Positions 1 to 8,083 of a stretch of 64,000 nt of DNA are shown piece by piece. Every line of letters starts with the position of its first letter. Within the stretch, counting starts at the first letter, position 1. The position numbers and the translations under genes were made by a program. This DNA is from Salinispirillum sp049115955. GTDB taxonomy: Bacteria; Pseudomonadota; Gammaproteobacteria; Pseudomonadales; Natronospirillaceae. The stretch spans positions 248,001-312,000 of the forward strand of contig JAGDZJ010000004.1 of the NCBI GenBank assembly GCA_049115955.1, given 5' to 3'. The notes under the pieces are model-generated. The model saw nothing but the letters and a program-made list of their open reading frames with translations, searched no databases and had not been told where the DNA came from.

Positions 1-1
1 G

Positions 2-250
2 GTGTGCGGATTGCCGTTAGGCGATGTCAGCACGCGAGGCGCAGTCACCATGCTCAATGTGTTTGGCGCACACCCCGATGTATCTGGCCTGTTGCGCTTA
101 CCGGGTGTGCATTGGCACGACTATGACAAAGCTCCTCGACCCGGGCGTAAATTGGGCCATGTTACCGTGACCGCCGCCGATGAGACCACCTTGCGCGCAC
201 GCGTGTCCGCCGCTGAACATTGCTTGCGCAATGATCGTGGTGTCGCATGA
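2..250 (+). CDS. purK: PurK C-terminal fragment, N5-carboxyaminoimidazole ribonucleotide synthase
   Basis: This is the last 82 codons of PurK, cut by the left window edge, so the reading frame enters at base 2 and no start is visible. PurK is the cytosolic ATP-grasp enzyme of purine synthesis that makes N5-CAIR from AIR, bicarbonate and ATP, which PurE then rearranges. The visible part has the family's C-terminal hallmarks: a CGLPLG block, an LxGVHWHDYDK-like segment and the RPGRKLGHVT motif typical of the last 60 residues. The stop overlaps the next start as ATGA (247-250), so the downstream gene is translationally coupled. Confidence 0.9.
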   Translation: MCGLPLGDVSTRGAVTMLNVFGAHPDVSGLLRLPGVHWHDYDKAPRPGRKLGHVTVTAADETTLRARVSAAEHCLRNDRGVA

Positions 251-798
251 CGCTGGGTCGCTCACAGAAAATTACCCTCGCGGTGCTATTGGTGTTGATG
301 GGGGTGTTCTACTATCTGCAATGGCCGACACGCGTGCGTCCGCTGCCGACGCCGGAAGTGCCGGTGCAGATGCCTGTATCGGGCTATACCGTTTGGTTTG
401 AACGTGAGCCCAGCCGCGAAGAGCGGGTTGCCGCCGGGGCGCTGACCGGGCCGCAACAAGCGATTAACTGGCAAGTAAACCACAGCGGCATCAATATGCT
501 GGTGCAAGAGCTGGTGTATCCGGACGGCGTACTCGAGCGCCGTATGCGACAGATTATGAACGACGCCATTGCTGCTGACCAAGACGGTTTTCAAGGCGGT
601 TTGGTGCAGCAGGAAAGTCATGGCGATGCGCAGGTCTACCGGTTGCAACAAGAAGCCGGTCGCACCTACGTAGGTGTTTTGCTCGTGCAGCCTCCGGCGC
701 TGGTAAAGATTGGTATTGTGTACACCGGAGCCGAACGCGAAGCGCGTGCACAGGCCATAATAGATAAGTGTTGTAAGCACTTTTACCTAGCGAAATAG
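247..798 (+). CDS. Membrane-anchored protein of unknown function coupled to purK
   Basis: I do not recognise a family. The 183-residue product has a short basic N-terminus and one hydrophobic helix at about residues 8-24. A Pro-rich spacer follows, then a soluble domain of about 140 residues that should lie in the periplasm. There is no lipobox or obvious catalytic motif. Two adjacent cysteines lie near the C-terminus (KCCKHF). The start overlaps the purK stop by four bases (ATGA), so it is probably made from the purine transcript, although its location does not suggest a role in purine synthesis. A promoter for mnmG follows in the next 105 bases. Confidence 0.75.
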   Translation: MTLGRSQKITLAVLLVLMGVFYYLQWPTRVRPLPTPEVPVQMPVSGYTVWFEREPSREERVAAGALTGPQQAINWQVNHSGINMLVQELVYPDGVLERRMRQIMNDAIAADQDGFQGGLVQQESHGDAQVYRLQQEAGRTYVGVLLVQPPALVKIGIVYTGAEREARAQAIIDKCCKHFYLAK

Positions 799-839
799 GC
801 TGCCTAATGAAAACATTGTCAGCCAAATGCATTCGATGG

Positions 840-867
840 TTTATTGGTTATTTTTTATCCGTATAAT
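840..867 (+). promoter_or_regulatory. Putative sigma70 promoter of mnmG
   Basis: A perfect -10 hexamer TATAAT lies at 862-867. The best -35 is a weak TTTATT at 840-845, 16 bases upstream, in an AT-rich stretch between the unknown gene and mnmG. It would give a leader of about 30 bases. The -10 is convincing; the -35 is not. Confidence 0.6.
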
Positions 868-903
868 ACGTCCCCCCTGTAATTTCTCGACCCGAGGTTG
901 TGT

Positions 904-2790
904 GTGAATTTTCCAACTCAGTTTGATGTCATCGTCATCGGCGGCGGCCACGCCGGTACCGAAGCCGCGTTAGCAGCGGCGCGCATGGGTGCGCAGACCC
1001 TGTTATTGACACACAACATCGAGACCGTGGGTGTAATGTCCTGCAACCCGGCCATTGGCGGCATTGGTAAAAGTCATCTGGTGAAAGAAATCGACGCCAT
1101 GGGCGGTGCCATGGCGCGCGCCACCGACCGCGCCGGTATTCAATTCCGCGTGCTCAACAGCCGCAAAGGCCCAGCCGTGCGGGCGACCCGTGCGCAAGCC
1201 GACCGCCAGCTCTATCGCTCCGCGATTCGCGATATCGTAGAGCAGCAAGAGAATCTGTTTGTTTTCCAGCAAGCCGCTGATGACCTCATCATTGAACAAG
1301 ACCGCGTATGCGGTGTTGTGACGCAAACCGGTATTCGCATTAAAAGCACCACGGTGATCTTAACTGCCGGTACTTTTTTAGGCGGCCGCATCCACGTCGG
1401 TATGGATAATTATCAGGGTGGTCGGATGGGCGATGCCCCGGCCAATAAACTCGCCGAACGCCTGCGTGCTCTGCCCTTTAAGGTTGGTCGTTTAAAAACC
1501 GGCACGCCGGCGCGTATTGATGCGCGCACCGTGGACTTCAGCGTGATGGAAGAGCAGGCTGGCGATACCCCACTGCCCGTGATGTCATATATTGGCAAAG
1601 TCGAAGAGCACCCACGGCAGGTCAGTTGCTATGTCACGCACACTAGCGAAGCCACGCACGACATCATTCGCAGCAACCTGGACAAATCGCCCATGTACGC
1701 GGGCGTAATCGACGGCATTGGGCCGCGCTATTGCCCATCCATTGAAGACAAGGTGGTGCGCTTTGCCGATAAAAATTCGCACCAGATTTTTGTCGAGCCG
1801 GAAGGCCTGACCTCTTATGAATTGTATCCGAACGGCATCTCGACCAGCTTGCCGTTTGATGTCCAAGTGCAGTTTATCCGCACCATGAAAGGGTTTGAAA
1901 ACGCCCACATGACACGGCCCGGCTATGCCATCGAGTACGATTTCTTCGATCCGCAAGACTTGTCGCACTGGATGGAAACCCGCTACGTGAAAAACCTGTT
2001 CTTCGCCGGACAGATCAATGGCACTACCGGTTATGAAGAAGCCGGGGCACAGGGTTTGTTGGCCGGTATTAACGCCGCCTTGCGGGCGCGGGATGCGGAT
2101 CCGTGGTACCCGTTGCGCGACCAAGCGTACATCGGGGTATTGATGGACGACCTGATCACCATGGGAACGAAAGAGCCTTATCGCATGTTCACCAGCCGGG
2201 CGGAATACCGCTTGTTGCTGCGCGAAGACAACGCCGATCAGCGCTTGACCACTGAAGCACGGCAGCTCGGTTTGATTGATGAAGAGCGCTGGGCCGCCTT
2301 CTGTACCAAACAAGAAGCGATTGTCGGCGAAACAGCGCGTATATCCTCCACTTGGGTGCGGCCGGATACGCCTGAAGGTGAACGTGTAAAGGCGTTGATT
2401 GGCCAGCCACTGCGCCACGAATATTCATTACGTGATTTGCTCAAGCGCCCCGAAGTGGTGTATGCCGACCTGGCCACTCTGTCGAGCGACCATCCGGCGT
2501 TGACCGACGCGGTGACCGAGCAGGTTGAAATAGCCGTTAAATACGAAGGCTATATTAAGCGGCAGCAAGACGAGATCGACCAACTGCGCAAGCACGAGCA
2601 CACTGCCTTGCCAGAGGATCTCGATTACGCCGCCATCAGCGGACTGTCTAACGAAGTGCGCCAAAAGCTGGCGCAAGTGCGGCCTACAACACTGGCTCAG
2701 GCAGGGCGTATTTCCGGGGTAACACCGGCGGCGGTCTCGCTGTTATTGGTGCATCTGAAGAAGCATTCGGCGATGCGGAAGACGGCATAA
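904..2790 (+). CDS. mnmG: tRNA U34 carboxymethylaminomethyl-modifying enzyme MnmG (GidA)
   Basis: MnmG is the FAD-binding subunit that, with MnmE, adds the (carboxymethyl)aminomethyl group to wobble uridine 34 of several tRNAs. The 628-residue product has the N-terminal dinucleotide-binding motif GGGHAG at residues 13-18, the conserved SCNPAIGG block, the GTPAR segment, and the C-terminal helical domain that contacts MnmE. I choose the GTG at 904: GAGG at 894-897 is well spaced and the family normally starts just before FDVIVIGGG. A TTG at 898 would lie almost on the ribosome site. mnmE, the usual upstream partner gene, is not adjacent. rsmG follows after one base. Confidence 0.97.
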   Translation: MNFPTQFDVIVIGGGHAGTEAALAAARMGAQTLLLTHNIETVGVMSCNPAIGGIGKSHLVKEIDAMGGAMARATDRAGIQFRVLNSRKGPAVRATRAQADRQLYRSAIRDIVEQQENLFVFQQAADDLIIEQDRVCGVVTQTGIRIKSTTVILTAGTFLGGRIHVGMDNYQGGRMGDAPANKLAERLRALPFKVGRLKTGTPARIDARTVDFSVMEEQAGDTPLPVMSYIGKVEEHPRQVSCYVTHTSEATHDIIRSNLDKSPMYAGVIDGIGPRYCPSIEDKVVRFADKNSHQIFVEPEGLTSYELYPNGISTSLPFDVQVQFIRTMKGFENAHMTRPGYAIEYDFFDPQDLSHWMETRYVKNLFFAGQINGTTGYEEAGAQGLLAGINAALRARDADPWYPLRDQAYIGVLMDDLITMGTKEPYRMFTSRAEYRLLLREDNADQRLTTEARQLGLIDEERWAAFCTKQEAIVGETARISSTWVRPDTPEGERVKALIGQPLRHEYSLRDLLKRPEVVYADLATLSSDHPALTDAVTEQVEIAVKYEGYIKRQQDEIDQLRKHEHTALPEDLDYAAISGLSNEVRQKLAQVRPTTLAQAGRISGVTPAAVSLLLVHLKKHSAMRKTA

Positions 2791-2791
2791 C

Positions 2792-3415
2792 ATGAGCGAG
2801 TCTTATAAAGAGGCGCTGTTAGAGGCCATCGATCAACTGGCGATCGCGCTCGACGATACGCAGATTGAACAGTTACTGGCGTATCATTCCGGTTTGATCA
2901 AGTGGAACAAAGCCTATAACTTAACTGCTGTGCGTGATCCCATGGCCATGGTGCAGCGCCATTTGATCGACAGCTTGAGTATCTTGCCGGTTTTGCCATC
3001 GGGTCGTTTATTGGATGTCGGTACCGGCGGTGGGCTGCCCGGCATGGTGGTTGCCATCACGCGGCCAGATATCGCGGTAACCTTACTGGACAGCAACGGT
3101 AAGAAAATTCGCTTTTTGCGGCAAATGACCATGGAGCTGGGCTTAAAATCAGTTGCAACCATACAGAGTCGTGTGGAATCCTACAGCGCTGAACCCTTTG
3201 ATGTGATCACCAGCCGGGCGTTCGCGACCTTGGCCGACATGGTGAGTTGGTCGCAGCATTTGCTGGCACCAGACGGGCAGTTCATTGCCATGAAGGGGCT
3301 CTACCCAGACGACGAACTGGCGGCGCTGCCCAGCGATATACAGGTGACCAGCGTTCGGCAGTTGCAGGTGCCCGGCGCCGATGGGCAAAGGCATCTGGTG
3401 GTATTAAGTCGCTAA
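2792..3415 (+). CDS. rsmG: 16S rRNA m7G527 methyltransferase RsmG (GidB)
   Basis: RsmG uses S-adenosylmethionine to methylate N7 of G527 of 16S rRNA, in the streptomycin-binding region of the small subunit. The 207-residue length is normal. The NLT motif is at about residue 43 and the SAM-binding LDVGTGGGLPG loop starts at about 74. It begins one base after the mnmG stop, so the two are co-translated, as in many gammaproteobacteria. The gap to parA is 74 bases without an obvious terminator. Confidence 0.96.
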   Translation: MSESYKEALLEAIDQLAIALDDTQIEQLLAYHSGLIKWNKAYNLTAVRDPMAMVQRHLIDSLSILPVLPSGRLLDVGTGGGLPGMVVAITRPDIAVTLLDSNGKKIRFLRQMTMELGLKSVATIQSRVESYSAEPFDVITSRAFATLADMVSWSQHLLAPDGQFIAMKGLYPDDELAALPSDIQVTSVRQLQVPGADGQRHLVVLSR

Positions 3416-3489
3416 AACGTCTTGTCGAGGCAGGCAAAAACAGAATTCAACGGTCGTTCATTACACCGGCTACAGTATCGGAGTGTTGC

Positions 3490-4275
3490 ATGAAGAAAAT
3501 CATCGCCGTCACCAATCAAAAAGGTGGGGTTGGGAAAACGACCACAGCGATTAACCTTGCTGCCTCGCTGGTTGCGACCAAGCGCAAAGTGTTGCTGGTG
3601 GACATGGACCCGCAGGGCAATGCAACCATGGGCAGCGGCATCAGTAAGAACGAGCTGGAATACCATCTTTATCACGTGCTGATTGAGAAAACCCCGCTCG
3701 ACAAGGTCATCGTGCACGCCGAACAGGCAGGGTACGACATGATCCCTTCCAACGGTGACGTCACTGCCGCCGAAGTCGAGTTGCTGAGTGTGGATCAACG
3801 CGAGCATCGTTTGTCGCTGGCATTGGAAACCGTGCGTGATCAATACGATATGATTATTTTAGACTGCCCGCCGTCATTGAACATGCTTACCGTAAACGCC
3901 CTTACCGCAGCTGATGCGGTATTGATTCCTGTGCAGTGCGAGTACTTTGCGCTCGAAGGCATTGCGGCGTTATTGGATACCATTGAGCAGATTAAAGAAG
4001 CGACCAACCCCAAGCTCGAAGTCGAAGGTGTATTGCGCACCATGTACGACGGACGTACGAGTTTGACCACCGATGTGTCGAAAGAATTGCAAAGCCATTT
4101 TGGTGCACGCCTCTATCGCACCGTTATCCCGCGCAATATTCGGGTTGCCGAAGCCCCCTCTTACGGCTTGCCTGTGATGCAGTATGACCAGTCATCGCGT
4201 GGCGCCCTGTCTTATCTGGCCTTGGCTGGTGAATTCATTCGTCGTCAGGAAGAAACCCAGGCCACAGCCAATTGA
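3490..4275 (+). CDS. parA: Chromosome partitioning ATPase ParA (Soj)
   Basis: This Walker-type ATPase forms DNA-bound gradients that move ParB-parS origin complexes apart after replication. The product is 261 residues. The deviant Walker A motif KGGVGKTT is at residues 11-18, followed by the LLVDMDPQGN and DCPP motifs. I choose ATG 3490 because GGAG lies six bases upstream (3480-3483) and the family starts at MKKIIAVTNQKGG. An upstream in-frame extension into rsmG is not plausible. It pairs with parB 12 bases downstream. Confidence 0.97.
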   Translation: MKKIIAVTNQKGGVGKTTTAINLAASLVATKRKVLLVDMDPQGNATMGSGISKNELEYHLYHVLIEKTPLDKVIVHAEQAGYDMIPSNGDVTAAEVELLSVDQREHRLSLALETVRDQYDMIILDCPPSLNMLTVNALTAADAVLIPVQCEYFALEGIAALLDTIEQIKEATNPKLEVEGVLRTMYDGRTSLTTDVSKELQSHFGARLYRTVIPRNIRVAEAPSYGLPVMQYDQSSRGALSYLALAGEFIRRQEETQATAN

Positions 4276-4287
4276 GTACGTTAAGTT

Positions 4288-5214
4288 ATGTCGGTTAAAA
4301 AAAGAGGACTAGGGAAGGGGCTGAGTAGCCTGATCAGCCAACCAGCGGTGCGAGTGGAAGTGCCAACGACCACAGCAGAGAGTGGTGAGCATGGTGTTCA
4401 GTCTGCACCGGCCGCCGTGCATGTGCCGGATCCGCGTGGTGATTTGTCGTACTTGCCGCTGGATGCTTTGCAGCGCGGCCAATATCAGCCACGTCGTGAC
4501 ATGTCGTCCGATGGCTTGGAAGAGCTAGCCGCGTCGATTCGTTCTCAAGGTGTTATTGAGCCTATCGTTGTACGCGCCATTACCACCGGTAAATACGAAA
4601 TCATCGCGGGCGAGCGCCGCTGGCGTGCCGCTCGTATGGCCGGGCTCGACTCTGTGCCCGCCGTTGTGCGCGAAGTCAGTGACGAAGACGCCATTGCCAT
4701 GGCGCTGATCGAAAACATACAACGCGAAGACCTTAACCCGGTAGAAGAAGCAGTAGCACTGCAACGCTTGCAGAAAGAATTTGAACTGACGCAGCAAGAA
4801 GTGGCCGACATCGTTGGTAAAAAACGGGCAACCGTGGCCAACTTAATGCGCCTGTTGAACCTGACCTCTGAAGTGCGCCGTATGCTAGAGCACGGCGACA
4901 TCGAAATGGGCCACGCTCGGGCCATGCTGACGCTTGAAGGCGCCGACCAGATTCGTATTGCGCAAGAAGTGGTCGCTAAGGGCTTAAATGTCCGCCAAGC
5001 TGAAGCCTTGGTAAAGAACCATGCGTTGCGTGGCTCCCAAGCCCCAGCTACTAAACCACCCGTAGATGCCAATATCCGCAAACTAGAAGATACCTTGGCC
5101 GCGCGCATCGGTGCGCCGGTGGCTATTAAGCACGGTGCGCAAGGTAAAGGTTCGCTGGTAATCAGCTACAACAGCCTTGATGAGTTGGACGGCATTTTGG
5201 ACCACCTTAAATAG
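4288..5214 (+). CDS. parB: Chromosome partitioning protein ParB (Spo0J), parS-binding CTPase
   Basis: ParB loads at parS sites near the origin, slides as a CTP-dependent clamp and is moved by ParA. The 308-residue protein has a basic N-terminal tail with the KKRGLGKGLSSL motif that recruits ParA, a linker, and the CTP-binding AGERRWRAA segment at about residues 108-116. A helix-turn-helix parS-binding domain and a C-terminal dimerisation domain follow. No convincing parS site was found in this window. The gene is the last of the mnmG group; the atp promoter lies in the following gap. Confidence 0.97.
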   Translation: MSVKKRGLGKGLSSLISQPAVRVEVPTTTAESGEHGVQSAPAAVHVPDPRGDLSYLPLDALQRGQYQPRRDMSSDGLEELAASIRSQGVIEPIVVRAITTGKYEIIAGERRWRAARMAGLDSVPAVVREVSDEDAIAMALIENIQREDLNPVEEAVALQRLQKEFELTQQEVADIVGKKRATVANLMRLLNLTSEVRRMLEHGDIEMGHARAMLTLEGADQIRIAQEVVAKGLNVRQAEALVKNHALRGSQAPATKPPVDANIRKLEDTLAARIGAPVAIKHGAQGKGSLVISYNSLDELDGILDHLK

Positions 5215-5320
5215 CTGTGCCAAAGACGACATAGTGCATACCCGCGTAACGAGAATGCGACACGAATGGAGTTTTAACGACACAGAGGCGTCTCGGTGGG
5301 TGTTAAAAACGAATCAACTG

Positions 5321-5349
5321 TTGATGGTAAGCTTTTGAACACCTATACT
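5321..5349 (+). promoter_or_regulatory. Sigma70 promoter of the ATP synthase operon
   Basis: TTGATG at 5321-5326 and TATACT at 5344-5349 are separated by exactly 17 bases. This is the best promoter in the window. It lies about 44 bases before atpI in the 178-base gap after parB. The upstream part of the gap holds only a loose inverted repeat (about 5269-5310) and no gene. Confidence 0.75.
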
Positions 5350-5392
5350 TTGCGGCGCTTTTGATGACCATCAACGAATAGACAGAGGGCCG

Positions 5393-5809
5393 GTGACCGA
5401 ACATCAGGTGACCACGCAAGCGCAACAAACGACCGACTTTAAAAGGCGAATAATAACAGCCAGGGTCGTCGAGCTGGTGTCTATCGTGACGCTGGTGTTG
5501 TTGGCCTACTTAGCGTCCTCAGAGATTGGCTTTGCCGTGTTATTAGGCAGCATGCTCTATGCGATACCGCAGTGGGTGTTTTCGTTATTAAGCCTGCGGT
5601 TCGTCGGCGCTGAGCATTCAGCCGGTCTTTTTCTTTCCACAATGGTCGGTTTTACCGGAAAACTGGTGTTTGTAGCCTTTGGTTGCGCACTGATTTTCAC
5701 TCGATATCCAGGTGTTGCGGCAGGCTGGCTGATGGCCACACTGCTTTTTCTTTATGTATATGGCCTGATATTGAGCAGTATTCTAATTCAATTGCCGCTT
5801 CGGCGGTAA
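5393..5809 (+). CDS. atpI: ATP synthase accessory protein AtpI
   Basis: AtpI is a small membrane protein encoded first in many atp operons. It assists c-ring assembly or Mg2+ handling but is not part of the final enzyme. This 138-residue copy has a hydrophilic N-terminus of about 22 residues and four hydrophobic segments, ending in a short basic tail. The start is GTG at 5393 with AGAGGG a few bases upstream (5384-5389). It is 17 bases from atpB. Confidence 0.88.
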   Translation: MTEHQVTTQAQQTTDFKRRIITARVVELVSIVTLVLLAYLASSEIGFAVLLGSMLYAIPQWVFSLLSLRFVGAEHSAGLFLSTMVGFTGKLVFVAFGCALIFTRYPGVAAGWLMATLLFLYVYGLILSSILIQLPLRR

Positions 5810-5826
5810 AAGAGGCTTAAACGACT

Positions 5827-6660
5827 ATGGCATATGAAACTCCCGCAGAGTACATCCAGCACCATTTGTCCAACCTGACTTACGGGAATCACCCGGAACT
5901 GGGTTGGAAACTGGCGGCATCGTCCACCGAAGCAACCGAAATGGGCTTTATGGCCGTGCACGTAGACTCCATGTTTTGGGCGACGGGCCTAGGTCTGCTG
6001 TTCTGTTATCTGTTTGGTATAGCGGCCAAGCGTGCTACGTCAGACGTGCCGGGCAAATTCCAGTGCGCCATTGAAATGGTGGTGGAATTTGTTGATAAGA
6101 CGGTAAAAGAAGTCTTCCACGGTCGTACGGCCAGCATTGCCCCCATGGCGTTGACCATTTTTGCGTGGGTGTTCTTGATGAACCTCATGAAGTTGATGCC
6201 GGTCGATCTGGTGCCGTTCGCGCTGGAGCAAGTGGGTATCAACTACCAGAAGATCGCGCCAACTACAGACCCGAACATCACTCTGGGCATGGCGGCGTTC
6301 GTATTGATTATGGTCATTGCGTTCTCAATCAAAGTAAAAGGCTGGGGCTTTCTGCGTGAGCTGTCGTTCACGCCGTTCAATCACTGGTTGTTCATTCCGG
6401 TGAACCTCTTTATGGAAATCGTTGGTTTGCTGGCCAAGCCGGTAAGTCTCGGTCTGCGTCTGTTCGGCAATATGTACGCCGGTGAGATGATCTTCCTGCT
6501 GATCGCACTGATGTTCAGTGCTGGTCTACTATTCTGGCCTTTGGCTGGTGGCCTGCAGTTTATTTGGGCGGTCTTCCACATCTTGGTCATTACGCTGCAG
6601 GCATTCATCTTTATGGTGTTGACGATCGTCTATTTGGCGATGGCGCAAGAAGATCACTAA
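5827..6660 (+). CDS. atpB: ATP synthase Fo subunit a
   Basis: Subunit a is the stator channel of Fo that passes protons to and from the c-ring. The 277-residue protein (E. coli 271) has multiple membrane helices. The essential arginine lies in the KPVSLGLRLFGNMYAGE segment, at about residues 203-220. The C-terminal helix carries the conserved glutamine region (HILVITLQAFIF). The start is ATG 5827, 17 bases after atpI. Confidence 0.97.
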   Translation: MAYETPAEYIQHHLSNLTYGNHPELGWKLAASSTEATEMGFMAVHVDSMFWATGLGLLFCYLFGIAAKRATSDVPGKFQCAIEMVVEFVDKTVKEVFHGRTASIAPMALTIFAWVFLMNLMKLMPVDLVPFALEQVGINYQKIAPTTDPNITLGMAAFVLIMVIAFSIKVKGWGFLRELSFTPFNHWLFIPVNLFMEIVGLLAKPVSLGLRLFGNMYAGEMIFLLIALMFSAGLLFWPLAGGLQFIWAVFHILVITLQAFIFMVLTIVYLAMAQEDH

Positions 6661-6670
6661 AAGCGTGACC

Positions 6671-6695
6671 GGTGTGACTGCGCGGCAGCCACACC
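6671..6695 (+). other. RNA hairpin between atpB and atpE
   Basis: GGTGTG (6671-6676) pairs with CACACC (6690-6695), and CTGC (6678-6681) pairs with GCAG (6685-6688) around loop GCG. One A/C mismatch separates the two blocks. No T-run follows, so it is not a terminator. A U/A-rich tract (about 6700-6745) and the strong AGGAG ribosome site at 6747-6751 come next, resembling the translation-enhancing atpE leader known in E. coli. It belongs to a set of hairpins in the wide gaps of this operon. Confidence 0.6.
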
Positions 6696-6757
6696 CTAAA
6701 ACTGTTTACTGTTTGACACTTTAAAACTTGAAACTACTGAAACCTTAGGAGAAAACC

Positions 6758-6976
6758 ATGATTTTTATTGCTGTTGCAATCGTATTGGCTGCGGGCGCTT
6801 TGGGCGCATCTCTGGCAATCAGCCTGCTGGGTGGCAAACTGCTGGAAACTTCAGCGCGTCAGCCTGAACTGGCTCCTGCTTTGCAGACCAAGTTTTTCAT
6901 CATCGCCGGTCTGGTAGAAGCTATTCCTATCATCGGTGTAGGTATCTCCATGTACCTGATCTTCGTTGTTGCTTAA
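6758..6976 (+). CDS. atpE: ATP synthase Fo subunit c
   Basis: This is the c-ring monomer, two membrane helices joined by the RQP loop (R34-Q35-P36). The ion-carrying carboxylate is E54, where E. coli has D61. The residue after it is alanine and there is no glutamine in the helix-1 site, so the ion should be H+ rather than Na+. At 72 residues it is shorter at the N-terminus than E. coli AtpE (79). The helix-1 packing motif is altered: G16-A17-S18-L19-A20-I21-S22, where E. coli has glycines at the positions of A20 and S22. The ribosome site AGGAG is six bases upstream. Hairpins lie on both sides of the gene. Confidence 0.97.
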   Translation: MIFIAVAIVLAAGALGASLAISLLGGKLLETSARQPELAPALQTKFFIIAGLVEAIPIIGVGISMYLIFVVA

Positions 6977-6995
6977 TCACGGTTGCTGATTCAAG

Positions 6996-7013
6996 AAGCG
7001 CCTTAGGGCGCTT
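6996..7013 (+). other. RNA hairpin between atpE and atpF
   Basis: AAGCGCC (6996-7002) pairs with GGCGCTT (7007-7013) around a TTAG loop. It begins 19 bases after the atpE stop. The following sequence (TGCAATA) lacks a long T-run, so full termination is unlikely; partial termination or protection of the atpE message end is more likely. Confidence 0.65.
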
Positions 7014-7049
7014 TGCAATACGTAACTAATCAACAGAAGAGGTGAAGAC

Positions 7050-7520
7050 GTGAACTTTAATTTTACGTTCGTTGGACAAATCATCACCTTTGCTCTGTTC
7101 GTCTGGTTTTGCGCCAAGTTCGTTTGGCCACCGCTGATGGCAGCCATCGAAGAACGCCAGAAGAAAATCGCTGACGGCTTAAACGCCGCTGATCGTGCAG
7201 CGAAAGATCTGGAGTTGGCTCAAGACAGCGCTGCCGCAAAATTGCGGGAAGCCAAAGAACAGGCTGCAGCCATTATTGAGCAGGCTAATCGCCGTGCTGC
7301 AAAACTGGTTGAAGAAGCAAAGGATGAAGCCCGTGTCGAAGGTGATCGTCTGCTGGCAGCTGCCCGCGACGAAATTCGTCATGAGCAGAACCTAGCAAAA
7401 GAAGAGCTGCGTGCGAAAGTTGCCGTACTCGCGATGCTGGGCGCAGAAAAAGTACTGGATGCCTCTATCGACGAGAAAGTCCACAGTGACATGCTGGAAA
7501 AACTGGCAGCAGAACTCTAA
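7050..7520 (+). CDS. atpF: ATP synthase Fo subunit b
   Basis: Subunit b dimerises to form the peripheral stalk linking Fo to F1. The 156 residues match E. coli AtpF exactly in length. One N-terminal membrane helix (about residues 5-25, ending in the FVWPPL motif) is followed by a long charged Ala/Glu/Lys-rich helix with coiled-coil character. The start is GTG 7050 with AGAGGTG upstream (7038-7044). It is 12 bases from atpH. Confidence 0.96.
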   Translation: MNFNFTFVGQIITFALFVWFCAKFVWPPLMAAIEERQKKIADGLNAADRAAKDLELAQDSAAAKLREAKEQAAAIIEQANRRAAKLVEEAKDEARVEGDRLLAAARDEIRHEQNLAKEELRAKVAVLAMLGAEKVLDASIDEKVHSDMLEKLAAEL

Positions 7521-7532
7521 GGGGGCGGCGCA

Positions 7533-8069
7533 ATGGCAGAAATCAGCACATTAGCACGTCCTTACGCGAAAGCGGCCTTTGACGTAGCCAAGGCAAACGG
7601 TCAGCTTTCGGGCTGGTCCGCCATGATGCGTTCATTGGCGAGCGTTGCAGCATTGCCAGCAGTACAGTCTCTGGTGAACCACGTCAGTCTGGCGACGGCA
7701 CAAAAAGTCAGCCAATTGACCGGTTTGTGCCAAGAAAACATGGTGAACGGCGGTGAAAACCTGCTGACCACCATGGCTGAGAATGGCCGCTTGGGTCTGC
7801 TACCAGAAGTCTTTGAGCAATTCGAAACGCTGCGTCTGGCAGAAGAGAAAACTGCCGATGTGGTTATCTCTACTGCGTTCGCGTTGTCCGATGCACAGTT
7901 AAAAACCCTGTCAGAAAAACTTGCCAAAAAACTGGGTCGTGAGGTCCAGGTGTCTACAGAGCTCGATCCGTCTTTGAAAGGCGGCATCATCATTCGTTTC
8001 GGTGATACCGTGATCGATGGTTCTGTACGCGGTCGTTTGGTTAAGCTGGCAGAAGCGATGAATTCCTAA
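7533..8069 (+). CDS. atpH: ATP synthase F1 subunit delta
   Basis: Subunit delta (OSCP type) caps F1 and joins the b-dimer stalk. The 178-residue protein starts with the conserved ARPYAKAAFDVA segment and ends with the family's GGIIIRFGDTVIDGSVRGRL signature, at about residues 150-170. GGGGGCGG before ATG 7533 is a plausible ribosome site. It is 14 bases from atpA. Confidence 0.96.
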   Translation: MAEISTLARPYAKAAFDVAKANGQLSGWSAMMRSLASVAALPAVQSLVNHVSLATAQKVSQLTGLCQENMVNGGENLLTTMAENGRLGLLPEVFEQFETLRLAEEKTADVVISTAFALSDAQLKTLSEKLAKKLGREVQVSTELDPSLKGGIIIRFGDTVIDGSVRGRLVKLAEAMNS

Positions 8070-8083
8070 TTGAGGGAAATAGC

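Noticed and set aside
799..5392. Replication origin near mnmG-parAB
   Set aside because: The gene set is typical of the origin region, but I see no cluster of DnaA boxes, AT-rich unwinding region or dnaA gene in the window.
6758..6976. Sodium-type c-subunit
   Set aside because: Na+-binding c-subunits need Gln in helix 1 and Ser/Thr after the carboxylate; here the residue after E54 is Ala and helix 1 lacks the Gln.
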